Below are positions 23,611-31,617 of a stretch of DNA of 38,576 bases, piece after piece. How positions within the stretch are numbered: the first letter of the stretch is position 1; each line of letters opens with the position of its first letter. The position numbers and the translations under genes are program-made. The stretch comes from Actinomycetota bacterium (GTDB taxonomy: Bacteria; Actinomycetota; AC-67), in contig JBBDRM010000139.1 in NCBI GenBank assembly GCA_040905475.1, forward strand, positions 34,450-73,025, written 5' to 3'. The notes under the pieces were generated by a model. The model did not search any database and was not told where the DNA came from. It saw only the letters and a list, made by a program, of their open reading frames with translations.

Positions 23611-24740
23611 TGGAGTTCGAGACCCGCGCGATCCACGACGGCCAGGAGCCCGACCCGGCCACCGGTGCGATCGTCACGCCGATCTACCAGACCTCGACCT
23701 ACGTTCAGGAGGCGGTCGGCAAGCACAAGGGCTTCGAGTATTCGCGCACCGGCAACCCGACCCGCACCTCGCTGGAGCGCTGCCTCGCGTCGCTGGAGGG
23801 TGCCGCGCACGGTCTCGCGTTCGCGAGCGGCATGGCCGCCGAGGACGCGATCCTGCGAACCCTGTCTCCCGACGACCACATCCTGATCCCGCACGACGCG
23901 TACGGCGGGACCTACCGGCTCGTCGCCCGGGTCTACGAGCCGGCGGGGTTGAGCTTCACGCCGGTCGACATGACCGAGGCCTCGGCGTGCATGTCGGCCT
24001 GGCGCGACGAGACGAAGCTCGTGTGGATCGAGACTCCGACCAACCCGCTCCTCCGCGTGATCGACATCGAGGCGGTGTCCGAGCTCGCGCACGAGCGCGG
24101 CGCGCTCGTCGTCGTGGACAACACGTTCGCGACGCCGTATCTCCAAACGCCGCTCGCGCTCGGAGCCGACATCGTCGTGCACTCGACGACCAAGTATCTC
24201 GGCGGACACTCGGACGTGGTCGGTGGGTTCCTCGCGATGAACGACGACGCGATCGCCGAGCGTCTGGCTTTCCTTCAGAACGCCATGGGCGGCGTTCCGG
24301 GTCCGTTCGATTGCTGGCTCGTACTGCGCGGACTCAAGACGCTCGCCGTACGGATGGAACGTCACTGCGCGAACGCGCGCGCCGTCGCGGAGATGCTCGC
24401 CGGGCATCCTGCGGTCGCCGAGGTCTACTACCCGGGGCTGGACTCGAACCCCGGACACGAGACCGCGAAGCGCCAGATGCGCGACTTCGGCGGCATGGTC
24501 TCGTTCACGCATCGCGACGGCGAGCAGGCGGCGCTGGACATGGTCACGCGTACCCACCTGTTCTCGCTCGCCGAATCGCTCGGCGCCGTTGAGTCGCTCA
24601 TCGAGCATCCTGCCCGCATGACGCACGCCTCGGTCGCGAACTCGCCGCTCGCCGTCGACCCCGCGCTCGTGCGCCTGTCTGTCGGCATCGAGAACGTCGA
24701 CGATCTGCTCACCGACCTCCGCCGCGCTTTGGACGGCTAG
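23610..24740 (+). CDS. Cystathionine gamma-synthase/gamma-lyase (Cys/Met metabolism PLP enzyme)
   Basis: PLP-dependent transsulfuration enzyme of 376 residues. PLP is held by Lys195 in HSTTKYLGGHSD, with the phosphate-binding SGMAA (about 73-77) and the tyrosine/arginine cluster YSRTGNPTR (44-52). It starts with GTG at 23610, sharing its G with the stop of the upstream beta-synthase, so the two are coupled. Synthase (methionine direction) and lyase (cysteine direction) cannot be told apart by eye. Pairing with a beta-synthase favours the reverse pathway from homocysteine to cysteine, hence a lyase role. Its 3' end overlaps the convergent gene by 32 nt. Confidence 0.93.
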   Translation: MEFETRAIHDGQEPDPATGAIVTPIYQTSTYVQEAVGKHKGFEYSRTGNPTRTSLERCLASLEGAAHGLAFASGMAAEDAILRTLSPDDHILIPHDAYGGTYRLVARVYEPAGLSFTPVDMTEASACMSAWRDETKLVWIETPTNPLLRVIDIEAVSELAHERGALVVVDNTFATPYLQTPLALGADIVVHSTTKYLGGHSDVVGGFLAMNDDAIAERLAFLQNAMGGVPGPFDCWLVLRGLKTLAVRMERHCANARAVAEMLAGHPAVAEVYYPGLDSNPGHETAKRQMRDFGGMVSFTHRDGEQAALDMVTRTHLFSLAESLGAVESLIEHPARMTHASVANSPLAVDPALVRLSVGIENVDDLLTDLRRALDG

Positions 24741-25269
24741 TCTTACCGACGGACGTCCTCTGCAAGAACATGTTCGGCTCTTTCGCCCGCTTCGCAAACG
24801 CGGCCAGGTCTTCGGCATGCTCGGTCTGAGGCACGTTCTGGGCCGCGAGTTGAACACGAACGGCTTCGGCAGCAGCGGTCTCGCGTCGGCTGAAGCGTAG
24901 ACACGTCTCGGTCTCGGGCGCCGCAACCTCCGCGTTTCCCCACCGCATCCAAAGGAAGCGGTACTTCGGGCAGTGTCTCGTCCGAACGATCGGATCGTGC
25001 CGAAGCAACAGTAGCCACTGATGGCCGAGGTCCCGTTCGGCGAACTCGTGGACTTGTGCCCAACTGAGCTCGAAGTCCAAGGAGCGGTCCTCGCGCAGAG
25101 CGTCTTTCGCTACGAGGATCCGACTCGCCGTCACGAGCACATAGTCGTAGCCGGACTCCGGAACCTGCGATGTCGCCGACGGGAACTCGTCGGTCCGGCC
25201 TTCGCCGAGGACGGACTCGCCCATCGTCAGCCGACGAAGGGCCTCGCTGGCTCGGTCAAAGGGTTTCAT
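24709..25269 (-). CDS. Hypothetical protein, possible PH-like domain
   Basis: Protein of 186 residues, not recognised as a named family. The segment YDYVLVTASRILVAKDAL followed by FELSWAQVHEFAERD and WLLLLRHDP resembles the strand pattern of bacterial PH or GRAM-like domains, where a YALVTDRR-type strand is followed by a conversion of cellular response factors; this is a guess. The last 30 residues are basic and polar. No signal peptide or membrane segment is seen. The ATG lies 6 nt after a TAGTCT -10 (25281-25276) with no ribosome site, so it is probably leaderless. Its 3' end overlaps the cystathionine gene by 32 nt. Confidence 0.65.
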   Translation of the reverse strand: MKPFDRASEALRRLTMGESVLGEGRTDEFPSATSQVPESGYDYVLVTASRILVAKDALREDRSLDFELSWAQVHEFAERDLGHQWLLLLRHDPIVRTRHCPKYRFLWMRWGNAEVAAPETETCLRFSRRETAAAEAVRVQLAAQNVPQTEHAEDLAAFAKRAKEPNMFLQRTSVGKTSRPKRGGGR

Positions 25270-25372
25270 GAGATGAGACTACCTTCGTCACGGCGATGAT
25301 CCGCAGCGTTACCGAGTGCAGGGGCGCCAAATATTGGTATGGATCTCCGACTCGACACACGAGGGGCCCGGT

Positions 25373-26953
25373 TTACACCTCCGGCGGGCTGAGCTCATCG
25401 AGCGCCCGCCCGCGGCCCTCCGGCAGCCGAGGGATCAGGAACAGCGCGACGACGATCGGCGCGATGCACGTGAGGGCCACGGCCTTTCCGATGTCGCCCA
25501 GCGGATCGGCGAGGTAACCCGTCAACAAGAGACCACCCGCTGCACCGACGACGCTGAACGTCAGGAGCACGGCGCCTGCCCGGCCACGAACCTCGGTCGG
25601 GAACAGCTCTGTGTTGAACGCGGTCAGCGCGGGCCCGGACATCGCTCCGGCCACGGTCGCGACCAGCATCGAGATCCACAGCGCTGCGCCGCCGGTCAGG
25701 AAGAACGCGATCGACGCGATCCCGAGCGCGAGCGTCGTCCGCGACGCGACAACACGTCGGCCGCTCGACTCGGCGAGCTTGCCGCCCGCCACGATCGCGA
25801 GCAAAGCCGGGAGACCTTGGGTGACGCTGCGGAGCAGGAAGATCCCAGCTCCGGAGTAGCCGTGGACATCGGATAAGTAACGGTTCGTCCACTGCAAGCT
25901 CGGCGAGCCGAAGAAGCCGAGCAGCAAACCCATCGCCGCGGCGATGAGGAAACGTCCGCCGTAGACGGCGTCGACGAGCTCGCCGGCTCGCGAGGAGGCA
26001 GCACGGGCGGACAGCGCCGTGTAGCGCCGGGTCTCTTGCAGGCGCCTCGCGAGGCCGGGGAGCAGGAAGAGCCCCAAGCCGGCGATCACGTACATCAGGC
26101 GCCATGCCTCCCCGGCAAGATCCGCGAACGGCAGCAGTCCCGCGGCGAGCGCGAACCCTGCCCCGCTCGCCATGCCGGCGATCGCGAGCAGGAACGCCCG
26201 AGATCCTTCCGGCGCCTCCTCGGTAACGGCGACGAAGCCGATGATCCCGGCGAGCTGAACGAACCCTCGGACGAAGACCTGCGCCGCGCCGAACGTCACG
26301 AGGTTCGGGGCCGCAGCCGAGATGATGCTCGCCACGCAGACGCCGATGATCGCCCCGAGCAGGATCCGCCTGCGGCCGGTGCGGTCTGCGAGCGTCGCAC
26401 CAACGAGCCCCACCAGCACCCCGATCCGCGTCACCGCGAGCGCCACGCCCAGGTCGGCGTCGGATGCTCCGAACGAGTCCGCCACGTAGTCCAGCGTGTT
26501 CGTGAACAGTCCGCCGCAGTAGCCGGCGACCAGAAGCGCGGCGCAGATCGTCGCGATCGTTGCGGCGCGGCTGCCTTCGATCCGGTCACGCGGCGCCCAG
26601 ATCGGACGGCGTGGCTCGGGAGGCTCGGGCCGGCCGGCGGCGCGCGCCTCGATCACATCGGCCATGTGCGCCAGCGTCCTGCGAACCGCTCGCCCGATCA
26701 GCGGACGGAAGAGGAAGCCGAAGTACGGCATGCGAAGGTCGATCACCGCCCGCAGGGTGAGCGTGGTCTCGTCCCCGTCGGTCGTCAACTCGCCGAATCG
26801 CTCCACCTCCTCGGCGACGTCGGCGACGGAGCCCCACCGGATCTCGCGACCGTCGACGAGCGGATCGGTCGGATCCGCGAAGCCCGTTGTAACGGGTTCG
26901 GCGGCCGCGCGAAGGACGGCGTCGGGTGACGCCACGATGCGCCGGAGAAGCAT
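25373..26953 (-). CDS. Major facilitator superfamily transporter with N-terminal SRPBCC-like domain
   Basis: Fusion protein of 526 residues. Residues 1 to about 105 look like the second half of an SRPBCC/polyketide-cyclase-type domain: DGREIRWGSVADV, a TTLTLRAVIDLRMPYFGFLFRPL strand-helix, and a long C-terminal helix (RRTLAHMADVIEARAAG). From about residue 130 there are 12 predicted membrane helices of an MFS transporter, with the loop motif ADRTGRRRIL between helices 2 and 3 and LAESSGRRV in the second half. The start at 26953 is uncertain because no strong ribosome site is present. Substrate unknown; a lipid or other hydrophobic ligand would fit the SRPBCC part, which is inference. Confidence 0.85.
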   Translation of the reverse strand: MLLRRIVASPDAVLRAAAEPVTTGFADPTDPLVDGREIRWGSVADVAEEVERFGELTTDGDETTLTLRAVIDLRMPYFGFLFRPLIGRAVRRTLAHMADVIEARAAGRPEPPEPRRPIWAPRDRIEGSRAATIATICAALLVAGYCGGLFTNTLDYVADSFGASDADLGVALAVTRIGVLVGLVGATLADRTGRRRILLGAIIGVCVASIISAAAPNLVTFGAAQVFVRGFVQLAGIIGFVAVTEEAPEGSRAFLLAIAGMASGAGFALAAGLLPFADLAGEAWRLMYVIAGLGLFLLPGLARRLQETRRYTALSARAASSRAGELVDAVYGGRFLIAAAMGLLLGFFGSPSLQWTNRYLSDVHGYSGAGIFLLRSVTQGLPALLAIVAGGKLAESSGRRVVASRTTLALGIASIAFFLTGGAALWISMLVATVAGAMSGPALTAFNTELFPTEVRGRAGAVLLTFSVVGAAGGLLLTGYLADPLGDIGKAVALTCIAPIVVALFLIPRLPEGRGRALDELSPPEV

Positions 26954-27040
26954 CGCTAGAGCGACGAAGGGTTGGGGTCCGTACGCACGCGCCGATGATA
27001 CGGACCGGGGACGGTCACCGCCCTCTCGGACGTGCGGAGA

Positions 27041-27061
27041 GGCCGTCCAGAGAGGACGGCC
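27041..27061 (-). terminator. Hairpin downstream of the small lipoprotein gene
   Basis: A perfect 8-bp stem GGCCGTCC/GGACGGCC with a 5-nt loop, 17 nt after the stop of the small lipoprotein gene and before the transporter gene. There is no T tract, so it is a likely but unproven terminator. Confidence 0.5.
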
Positions 27062-27078
27062 CCTCACGCGGGGGGGAC

Positions 27079-27246
27079 TTAACTCGACAGTGAGGCGCTC
27101 TCCTTGGAACCCCCCGAAACATCGTCGTCCTCCGGCCGAACGTCGGCCACGGCCTCACCGTCTTCGTTGATGGCGATCTCGGCGCGCAACTCGCACGCGC
27201 TGAGCGCGACGGCGAGCGCGGCGACGGCAAGCAGGGTGCGGCGCAC
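27079..27246 (-). CDS. Small lipoprotein (55 residues)
   Basis: Short predicted lipoprotein. The signal is VRRTLLAVAALAVALSAC, with the lipobox LSAC at about residue 18. The mature peptide (ELRAEIAINEDGEAVADVRPEDDD...) is only about 37 residues, acidic and Ser-rich. The first strand recalls the start of the much longer LppM-like lipoproteins (a hydrophobic strand followed by INxDG), so this could be a truncated relative; that is inference. The start is GTG at 27246, because GAGGAGG lies 4-5 nt upstream; the open frame before it has no signal-like sequence. A hairpin follows. Confidence 0.6.
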   Translation of the reverse strand: MRRTLLAVAALAVALSACELRAEIAINEDGEAVADVRPEDDDVSGGSKESASLSS

Positions 27247-27334
27247 GACTCCTCCTCGATCCGCTCTTTCGCCGGAGGATTCGGACCATCCAGTCCCCGA
27301 CTTGAGCCCCGCCACGGAGCGTGACGGAAACGGG

Positions 27335-27973
27335 TCAGCCGAGCGCGGCGCGAAGACCCTTCACGGCGGCTCCCGGGTCCCCGGACAGCGTGACGGCTCG
27401 CACCACGACGATCCGGGTCGCGCCGGCCGTTCGCACCTCGTCGAGGTTCGAGTCGTCGATCCCGCCGATCGCGAACCAGGGTTTCCTCACCTCGGCTGCG
27501 GCGAGACGGACCAGGTCGGTGCCGGCAGCCGGACGGCCGGGCTTCGTCGGCGTCTCATGCACGGGACCGACCGCGAGGTAGTCGACGTCCTCGGCCTCTG
27601 CTCGTCGAAGCTGATCCGGATCGTGCGTCGAGCGCCCGATGATCACGTTGCGACCGAGCAGATGCCGCGCCGCGCCGACCGGCAGGTCGTCCTGTCCGAG
27701 GTGCACGCCGTCGGCTCCGGCGGCGAACGTCAGGTCGGCGCGGTCGTTGACGATGAACGGCACGCCGTGATGATCGCAGGCTTCGCGGAAGATCTCGGCG
27801 CGCTCGAGGATCGGCCCGGCCTCGAGCTCCTTCTCGCGGAGCTGGATCACGTCTACCCCGGCTCCGAGGACCTCGTCGAGGAACGTCCGCAGCTCTTGGC
27901 CCCCGTCGCGTCCATCGGTCACGAGATACAGACGCGCCGCGTCGAGCTTCGCGCGCGCCTCTTCCGGATCCAT
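27335..27973 (-). CDS. thiE: Thiamine phosphate synthase
   Basis: Joins the HMP pyrophosphate and thiazole phosphate halves of thiamine. The 212-residue TIM-barrel protein has YLVTD near the start, VIQLREKE, FIVNDRADL, GVHLGQDDLP, the GRSTH motif, and the phosphate-binding VGPVHETPTKPG loop, all typical of the family. The ATG at 27973 overlaps the thiS stop as TGATG. It is the last gene of the thiGHSE operon, under the TPP riboswitch. Confidence 0.95.
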   Translation of the reverse strand: MDPEEARAKLDAARLYLVTDGRDGGQELRTFLDEVLGAGVDVIQLREKELEAGPILERAEIFREACDHHGVPFIVNDRADLTFAAGADGVHLGQDDLPVGAARHLLGRNVIIGRSTHDPDQLRRAEAEDVDYLAVGPVHETPTKPGRPAAGTDLVRLAAAEVRKPWFAIGGIDDSNLDEVRTAGATRIVVVRAVTLSGDPGAAVKGLRAALG

Positions 27974-28191
27974 CAACGCGAGGCGCCTCCGGCAACGGCA
28001 CGCACGATCTCGAGCCGGTCGCCCTCCGCCAGCCGTGTCATGGCGAACGCGCTTCGCTCGACCGGCTCACCGTTGCGTTCGACGACGACCCACTCGGGCT
28101 TCCAGCCGACGCCGTCGAGCAGGTCGCGGATCGTGGAGCCGGCGGGGACCTCCCGCAGCTTTCCGTTGGCCACCACGGTCAGCACGGACAT
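27973..28191 (-). CDS. thiS: Sulfur carrier protein ThiS with extended C-terminus
   Basis: Ubiquitin-fold sulfur carrier for the thiazole ring of thiamine, 72 residues. It has the usual pattern (VVANGKLREVPAGSTIRDLL, WVVVERNGEPVER, and LAEGDRLEIVRAVAGG). In the known mechanism the C-terminal Gly-Gly is adenylated and thiocarboxylated. Here three more residues, Ala-Ser-Arg, follow the Gly-Gly before the stop, so the diglycine is not terminal. The codons were read directly (GGA GGC GCC TCG CGT TGA). The start directly abuts the thiH stop with no gap. No thiF is present in the window. Confidence 0.9.
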   Translation of the reverse strand: MSVLTVVANGKLREVPAGSTIRDLLDGVGWKPEWVVVERNGEPVERSAFAMTRLAEGDRLEIVRAVAGGASR

Positions 28192-29334
28192 CTAGGCGCG
28201 GAGTACCCCGTCCCAGTCCTTCCAGACGACGTCGTACCCGATCCCCGACAGCGCAGCAGCGACCTGCCGTGGCGTCCGGGTGTCGTTGACCTCGAACTGC
28301 CCTTCCGCCGCGTCGGGTTCGGTGTAGCCGCCGGGCTCGGTGTGCGATCCGGCGCTCGTGTGGGTGACGCCGAGCGGCACCAAGGCGTCGCGGAACCCGG
28401 CCGCCTCGCGCGAGGACATCACGATCCCGGCGTCGGGCAGGAACAGCCGCAACGCGCAGATCGTTTGAGCCAGCTCGCGGTCGGACACGTCGGCGCGCGG
28501 GACGTATCCGCTCGCGCTCGGACGGATCCGCGGAACGCTCACCGTTACCTCCGAGCGCCAGAACCGGTGGGTGAGGAACCGCGCGTGTGCCGCTGTGGCG
28601 ATCACCTCTTCCCGCCACGGATCGTGCAGGCCGAGCAGCGCGCCGACGCCGAGGCGCCGGATGCCGGCCCTCCCGGCGCGCTCCGGCCCCTCCAGCCGCC
28701 AGTCGTAGTCGCGCTTGCGCCCGGCGACGTGATAGTCGCGGTAGGCGGCGCGGTCGTAGGTCTCCTGGTAGATCACGACGCCGTCGCACCCGGCGGCGAC
28801 GAGCCGCCGGTACTCGTCCTCCGACCAGACCTGGACCTCGATCGACAGCTGGGGCACGACGCGAGACAGCGCGCGCAGGGCCTGCTCGAGGTAGTCGACC
28901 CCGGTGATCTTCTGGTGCTCTCCCGTCAGGAGCAGGAGATGCCGGAATCCGTGCGCGGTCAGCGCCTCGGCTTCACGGACCGCCTCCGCGACGGTCAGCG
29001 TGCGCCGGACGATCTCGAGGTCCTTCGCGAACCCGCAATAGGTGCACGTCGTCAGGCACTCGTTCGAGAGGTAGATCGGCGCATACATGTGGACAGTCTT
29101 GCCGAACCGCCGGACGGTGAGCCGGTGCGCCGCCTGCGCGATCTCCTCCAGACGCGCGCCGGCGGCCGGCGAGAGCAGCGCCGCGAGATCTTCCAGGTCG
29201 CGTTCCCCCGCCCCGCGCGTGAGCGCACGCGTCACGTCGGACTCGCTCGCAGTCACGGAACGCGAGGCGATGTCGCGCAGGCCGATCGCGTCGAGCTCCT
29301 CGGAGAACGTTCGATCCGCGGTGAGCGTCGTCAC
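28192..29334 (-). CDS. thiH: 2-iminoacetate synthase (tyrosine lyase) ThiH
   Basis: Radical SAM enzyme that cleaves tyrosine to 2-iminoacetate (dehydroglycine) and p-cresol for thiazole synthesis. The 380-residue protein has the iron-sulfur motif Cys93-X3-Cys97-X2-Cys100 ([10 protein letters not shown]), the LTGEHQ segment, and the ThiH C-terminal region with [11 protein letters not shown]. The start is GTG at 29334, which overlaps the thiG stop (GTGA). Many actinobacteria use the oxygen-dependent ThiO instead, so ThiH suggests an anaerobic or microaerobic niche or lineage-specific inheritance. Confidence 0.93.
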   Translation of the reverse strand: MTTLTADRTFSEELDAIGLRDIASRSVTASESDVTRALTRGAGERDLEDLAALLSPAAGARLEEIAQAAHRLTVRRFGKTVHMYAPIYLSNECLTTCTYCGFAKDLEIVRRTLTVAEAVREAEALTAHGFRHLLLLTGEHQKITGVDYLEQALRALSRVVPQLSIEVQVWSEDEYRRLVAAGCDGVVIYQETYDRAAYRDYHVAGRKRDYDWRLEGPERAGRAGIRRLGVGALLGLHDPWREEVIATAAHARFLTHRFWRSEVTVSVPRIRPSASGYVPRADVSDRELAQTICALRLFLPDAGIVMSSREAAGFRDALVPLGVTHTSAGSHTEPGGYTEPDAAEGQFEVNDTRTPRQVAAALSGIGYDVVWKDWDGVLRA

Positions 29335-30125
29335 GGCGAGATGGGTGCCATCGGGTCGAGGAACCCCGTGAGCGGGCTCGACGCCTCGGCCTCGATCCGC
29401 TGCGGCGCGAGGCCAGCGACGTACGCGTCGCGCCCTGCCTCGACCGCCTTGCGGAAGGCGATCGCCATCCGCGATGGATCCCGCGCGACCGCGATCGCCG
29501 TGTTGACGAGCACCGCGTCGACCCCGAGCTCCATGGCTTCCGCCGCGTGCGACGGCGCGCCGAGCCCGGCGTCGACGACCACGGGCACCTCCGCCTGCTC
29601 GACGATGATCCTGACGGCGTCGCGCGTCCGCATTCCGAGGTTCGATCCGATCCATGCGCCGAGCGGCATCACCGTCGCGCAGCCGGCTTCCTCGAGCCTT
29701 TTCGCAAGCACCGGGTCCGCGTTGATGTACGGCAGCACCGTGAACCCCTCGGTGACGAGGATCTCGGCGGCCCTCAGCGTCTCGATCGGGTCGGGCAACA
29801 GGTACCGAGGATCCGGGGTCACCTCGAGCTTCACCCACGCCGGAAGGCCCATCGTGCGCGCAAGCCGCGCCAGTCGAACCGCCTCGTCCGCGGTCATCGC
29901 GCCCGACGTGTTGGGCAACAGCAGATACCGCTCGGGGTCGATGAACTCCAGGATGTCGGGGCCGCCGGTCGCGTCCAGGTCCACGCGGCGGAGCGCGACC
30001 GTGACGATCTCGGTTCCGCTGGCGGCGAGCGCGTCGCGCATCGCCTCGCCGGACGGGAACTTCCCGGTCCCGACGATCAGCCGCGAGCCGAACGCCCGCC
30101 CCGCGATGATGAGTCGATCGTCCAT
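29331..30125 (-). CDS. thiG: Thiazole synthase
   Basis: Makes the thiazole phosphate from 1-deoxyxylulose 5-phosphate, dehydroglycine and ThiS thiocarboxylate. The 264-residue TIM-barrel protein has the N-terminal [12 protein letters not shown], the lysine-bearing [15 protein letters not shown], and the phosphate loop [18 protein letters not shown]. First gene of thiGHSE. There is no ribosome site in the 9 nt between the leader hairpin and the ATG; the nearest, a GGAGGGAGG stretch, lies before that hairpin. Confidence 0.95.
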   Translation of the reverse strand: MDDRLIIAGRAFGSRLIVGTGKFPSGEAMRDALAASGTEIVTVALRRVDLDATGGPDILEFIDPERYLLLPNTSGAMTADEAVRLARLARTMGLPAWVKLEVTPDPRYLLPDPIETLRAAEILVTEGFTVLPYINADPVLAKRLEEAGCATVMPLGAWIGSNLGMRTRDAVRIIVEQAEVPVVVDAGLGAPSHAAEAMELGVDAVLVNTAIAVARDPSRMAIAFRKAVEAGRDAYVAGLAPQRIEAEASSPLTGFLDPMAPISP

Positions 30126-30134
30126 GAGATGCGA

Positions 30135-30158
30135 AAGGCCACCGATCCCGGTGGCCTT
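30135..30158 (-). promoter_or_regulatory. Hairpin between the TPP aptamer and the thiG start
   Basis: A perfect 10-bp stem, AAGGCCACCG/CGGTGGCCTT on the minus strand with a GGAT loop, ends 9 nt before the thiG ATG and is followed by only TTT-like sequence. It is the probable expression platform of the riboswitch: a weak terminator, or a structure that controls access to the upstream GGAGGGAGG ribosome site. Confidence 0.7.
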
Positions 30159-30159
30159 G

Positions 30160-30257
30160 CCTTCCTCCCTCCGCCGGCGTTACCCGGATCAGGTTCTGTG
30201 GGTCGCCGCCCGCATCAGACGGCCTCTCAGCCCGGTGCTCCGAGCTCCCCGCTGCTG
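30160..30257 (-). ncRNA. TPP riboswitch (THI element)
   Basis: Read on the minus strand, the conserved elements come in order: GGGGAGCTCGG, the P3 stem closed by CCGGGC, CTGAGAGG, GACCC, then ACCTGATCCGGGTAACG with the P5 stem CCGG/CCGG, and GGCGGAGGGA. This is the standard thiamine pyrophosphate aptamer. It lies directly upstream of thiG, the first gene of a thiamine operon. When TPP is plentiful it should lower thiGHSE expression. Confidence 0.93.
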
Positions 30258-30271
30258 TAGTTGTCCCCCCG

Positions 30272-30277
30272 ATGATA
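30272..30277 (-). promoter_or_regulatory. Candidate -10 of the thi operon promoter
   Basis: TATCAT on the minus strand (30277-30272), placing the transcript start near 30265, just before the TPP aptamer. The -35 is unclear; TTCGAC lies only 14 nt upstream. Confidence 0.4.
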
Positions 30278-30321
30278 GCGCTTCCGGCCGTGTCGAACCG
30301 ACCCGGCCCGGTCACTCAACC

Positions 30322-30669
30322 TCAGGCCTCGGGGTCGATGAAGTTCAGCGAACGGAGCACCTGCTCGATACGGTCGAGCTCGCTTGCGACGAACGACACG
30401 TCGGCCGCGCCGCGCGAGTCGTATTGCGGGAACAGGAAGAGATTCAGCGCTTCGTTGGAGCCGATCTGCATGCCGCGGTGGTCGAAGAACTCCCCCACCG
30501 CGAACTCCCACGTGAACAGGATCCCTTCCTCCTCGGGATCCCAGTGAACGTGGTAGGTGAGATATCGGTTCGCCGCCTTCGCGTACTGGAAGTCACCCCG
30601 CCGGCTTTGCTCCACGAGCCGGAAGCCCAGAGCCTCCAGATCGTCGTGAAGCGTTTCCGGCCCGGCCAT
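30322..30669 (-). CDS. Hypothetical protein, coupled to an SDR gene
   Basis: Protein of 115 residues, soluble, mildly acidic, with an alternating strand pattern (RYLTYHVHWDPEEEGILFTWEFAVGEFF...MQIGSNEALNLFLFPQY) and a C-terminal helix. It has no membrane segment and no motif that I recognise. The fold could resemble YbjN-type small alpha/beta proteins, but this is only an impression. The ATG at 30669 is chosen because it overlaps the stop of the upstream gene as TGATG; the longer open frame would overlap that gene. It is translationally coupled to the NDUFA9-like SDR. Confidence 0.7.
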   Translation of the reverse strand: MAGPETLHDDLEALGFRLVEQSRRGDFQYAKAANRYLTYHVHWDPEEEGILFTWEFAVGEFFDHRGMQIGSNEALNLFLFPQYDSRGAADVSFVASELDRIEQVLRSLNFIDPEA

Positions 30670-31544
30670 CACAGCCTCGCGAGCCATCGCAGATCCGTAT
30701 CGGCCATCCGGACCGGCGGGAACCCGAACGCCCGCTCGACCGAGTCCGGTGCGCACGTGTTATCGAGCACGACCATGTCGAGCTGCTGGTTCGTCACCAG
30801 CGGTTCCTTGCGCATCCCTTGCACGAGCGCGAACGGCCGCGCGGCCCACACCGGCAGGGACACCATCCGCCGCTTCTTGCCGAGCGCCTTCATGACGGTG
30901 CGAACGATATCGGAGAAGGTCAGCACCTCGGGACCGCCGATGTCGAGCGCCGCTCCCACCTGCTCGCCGCGAAGCGACCGCACGACGCAGGTGGCGAGGT
31001 CCTCGATCGCCAGCGGCTGGAACCGCGTCCTGCCCCCGGCCGGCATCGGGTAGACGGGCGCCCATCGCAGCGACCAGACAATGGGACGGAAGAATCCGGC
31101 TCCCTCCCCGAACAAGACGCTCGGCCGCAGGATCGTCCACTCGAGCGAGGACCCACGGACCGCCTGCTCCCCCAGCCACTTCGAGCGCAGGTAGGGGAAC
31201 CGCTCGTCGGGCCCGGCGCCGAGCGCCGACTGGTGGACGAGCCGGCGAACGCCGGCGGACTCCATGGCGGTCACGAGTTTGCCGGTGCCCTGATGGTTGA
31301 CCGCCTCGAACGTCTGCGAACCGCGCTCCACGATGATGGCGACGAGATGGACGACGGCGTCCACGCCTTCGACGGCCCGGCGAACGGCTTCTGGGTCCGC
31401 GATGCTTCCGGCCAGGACCTCGACGCCGTGCGGAGCGCCGTCGGTATCGCGACCGAGCACGCGGACCTCGAACCCCTCGTCTCGCAGCCTGCGGACGAGA
31501 TGGCTTCCGACGAAGCCCGTACCGCCTGTGACCAGGACCTTCAT
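30669..31544 (-). CDS. NAD(P)-binding atypical SDR, NDUFA9/complex I-associated-like
   Basis: Rossmann-fold protein of 291 residues. The nucleotide-binding motif is TGGTGFVGSHL (7-17), with VDAVVHLVAIIVE further on and no standard Tyr-X3-Lys pair except YLRSKWLGEQ, as in the atypical SDR group related to NDUFA9 and to quinone- or flavin-linked epimerases. The C-terminal half has FQPLAIEDLA and GGPEVLTFSDI. Substrate not known. Its ATG is preceded by TAGACT 9 nt upstream and is probably leaderless. Divergent from the PASTA kinase gene. Confidence 0.87.
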   Translation of the reverse strand: MKVLVTGGTGFVGSHLVRRLRDEGFEVRVLGRDTDGAPHGVEVLAGSIADPEAVRRAVEGVDAVVHLVAIIVERGSQTFEAVNHQGTGKLVTAMESAGVRRLVHQSALGAGPDERFPYLRSKWLGEQAVRGSSLEWTILRPSVLFGEGAGFFRPIVWSLRWAPVYPMPAGGRTRFQPLAIEDLATCVVRSLRGEQVGAALDIGGPEVLTFSDIVRTVMKALGKKRRMVSLPVWAARPFALVQGMRKEPLVTNQQLDMVVLDNTCAPDSVERAFGFPPVRMADTDLRWLARL

Positions 31545-31553
31545 CCCGACCCG

Positions 31554-31559
31554 AGTCTA
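31554..31559 (-). promoter_or_regulatory. -10 element of the leaderless SDR gene
   Basis: TAGACT on the minus strand, with 9 nt between it and the ATG at 31544. No Shine-Dalgarno sequence is present. Confidence 0.45.
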
Positions 31560-31601
31560 TTCGGACGAACCGGGTTGCGTGCCCGCCCTGCCTCACGTCA
31601 C

Positions 31602-31607
31602 TACACT
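31602..31607 (+). promoter_or_regulatory. -10 element of the PASTA kinase gene
   Basis: TACACT ends 10 nt before the GTG at 31618. There is no ribosome site, so the mRNA is probably leaderless. The same hexamer stands before the cystathionine beta-synthase gene. Confidence 0.45.
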
Positions 31608-31617
31608 TGTGCGCGAC

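Noticed and set aside
24743-25063. Alternative minus-strand frame of 106 codons inside the unknown gene at 24709-25269
   Set aside because: Arg- and Ser-rich shadow frame; the longer frame has balanced composition and a leaderless-type promoter.
28342-31053. Open frame of 903 codons on the plus strand across thiH, thiG and the SDR gene
   Set aside because: Antisense to four recognised genes and a riboswitch; composition is that of a shadow.
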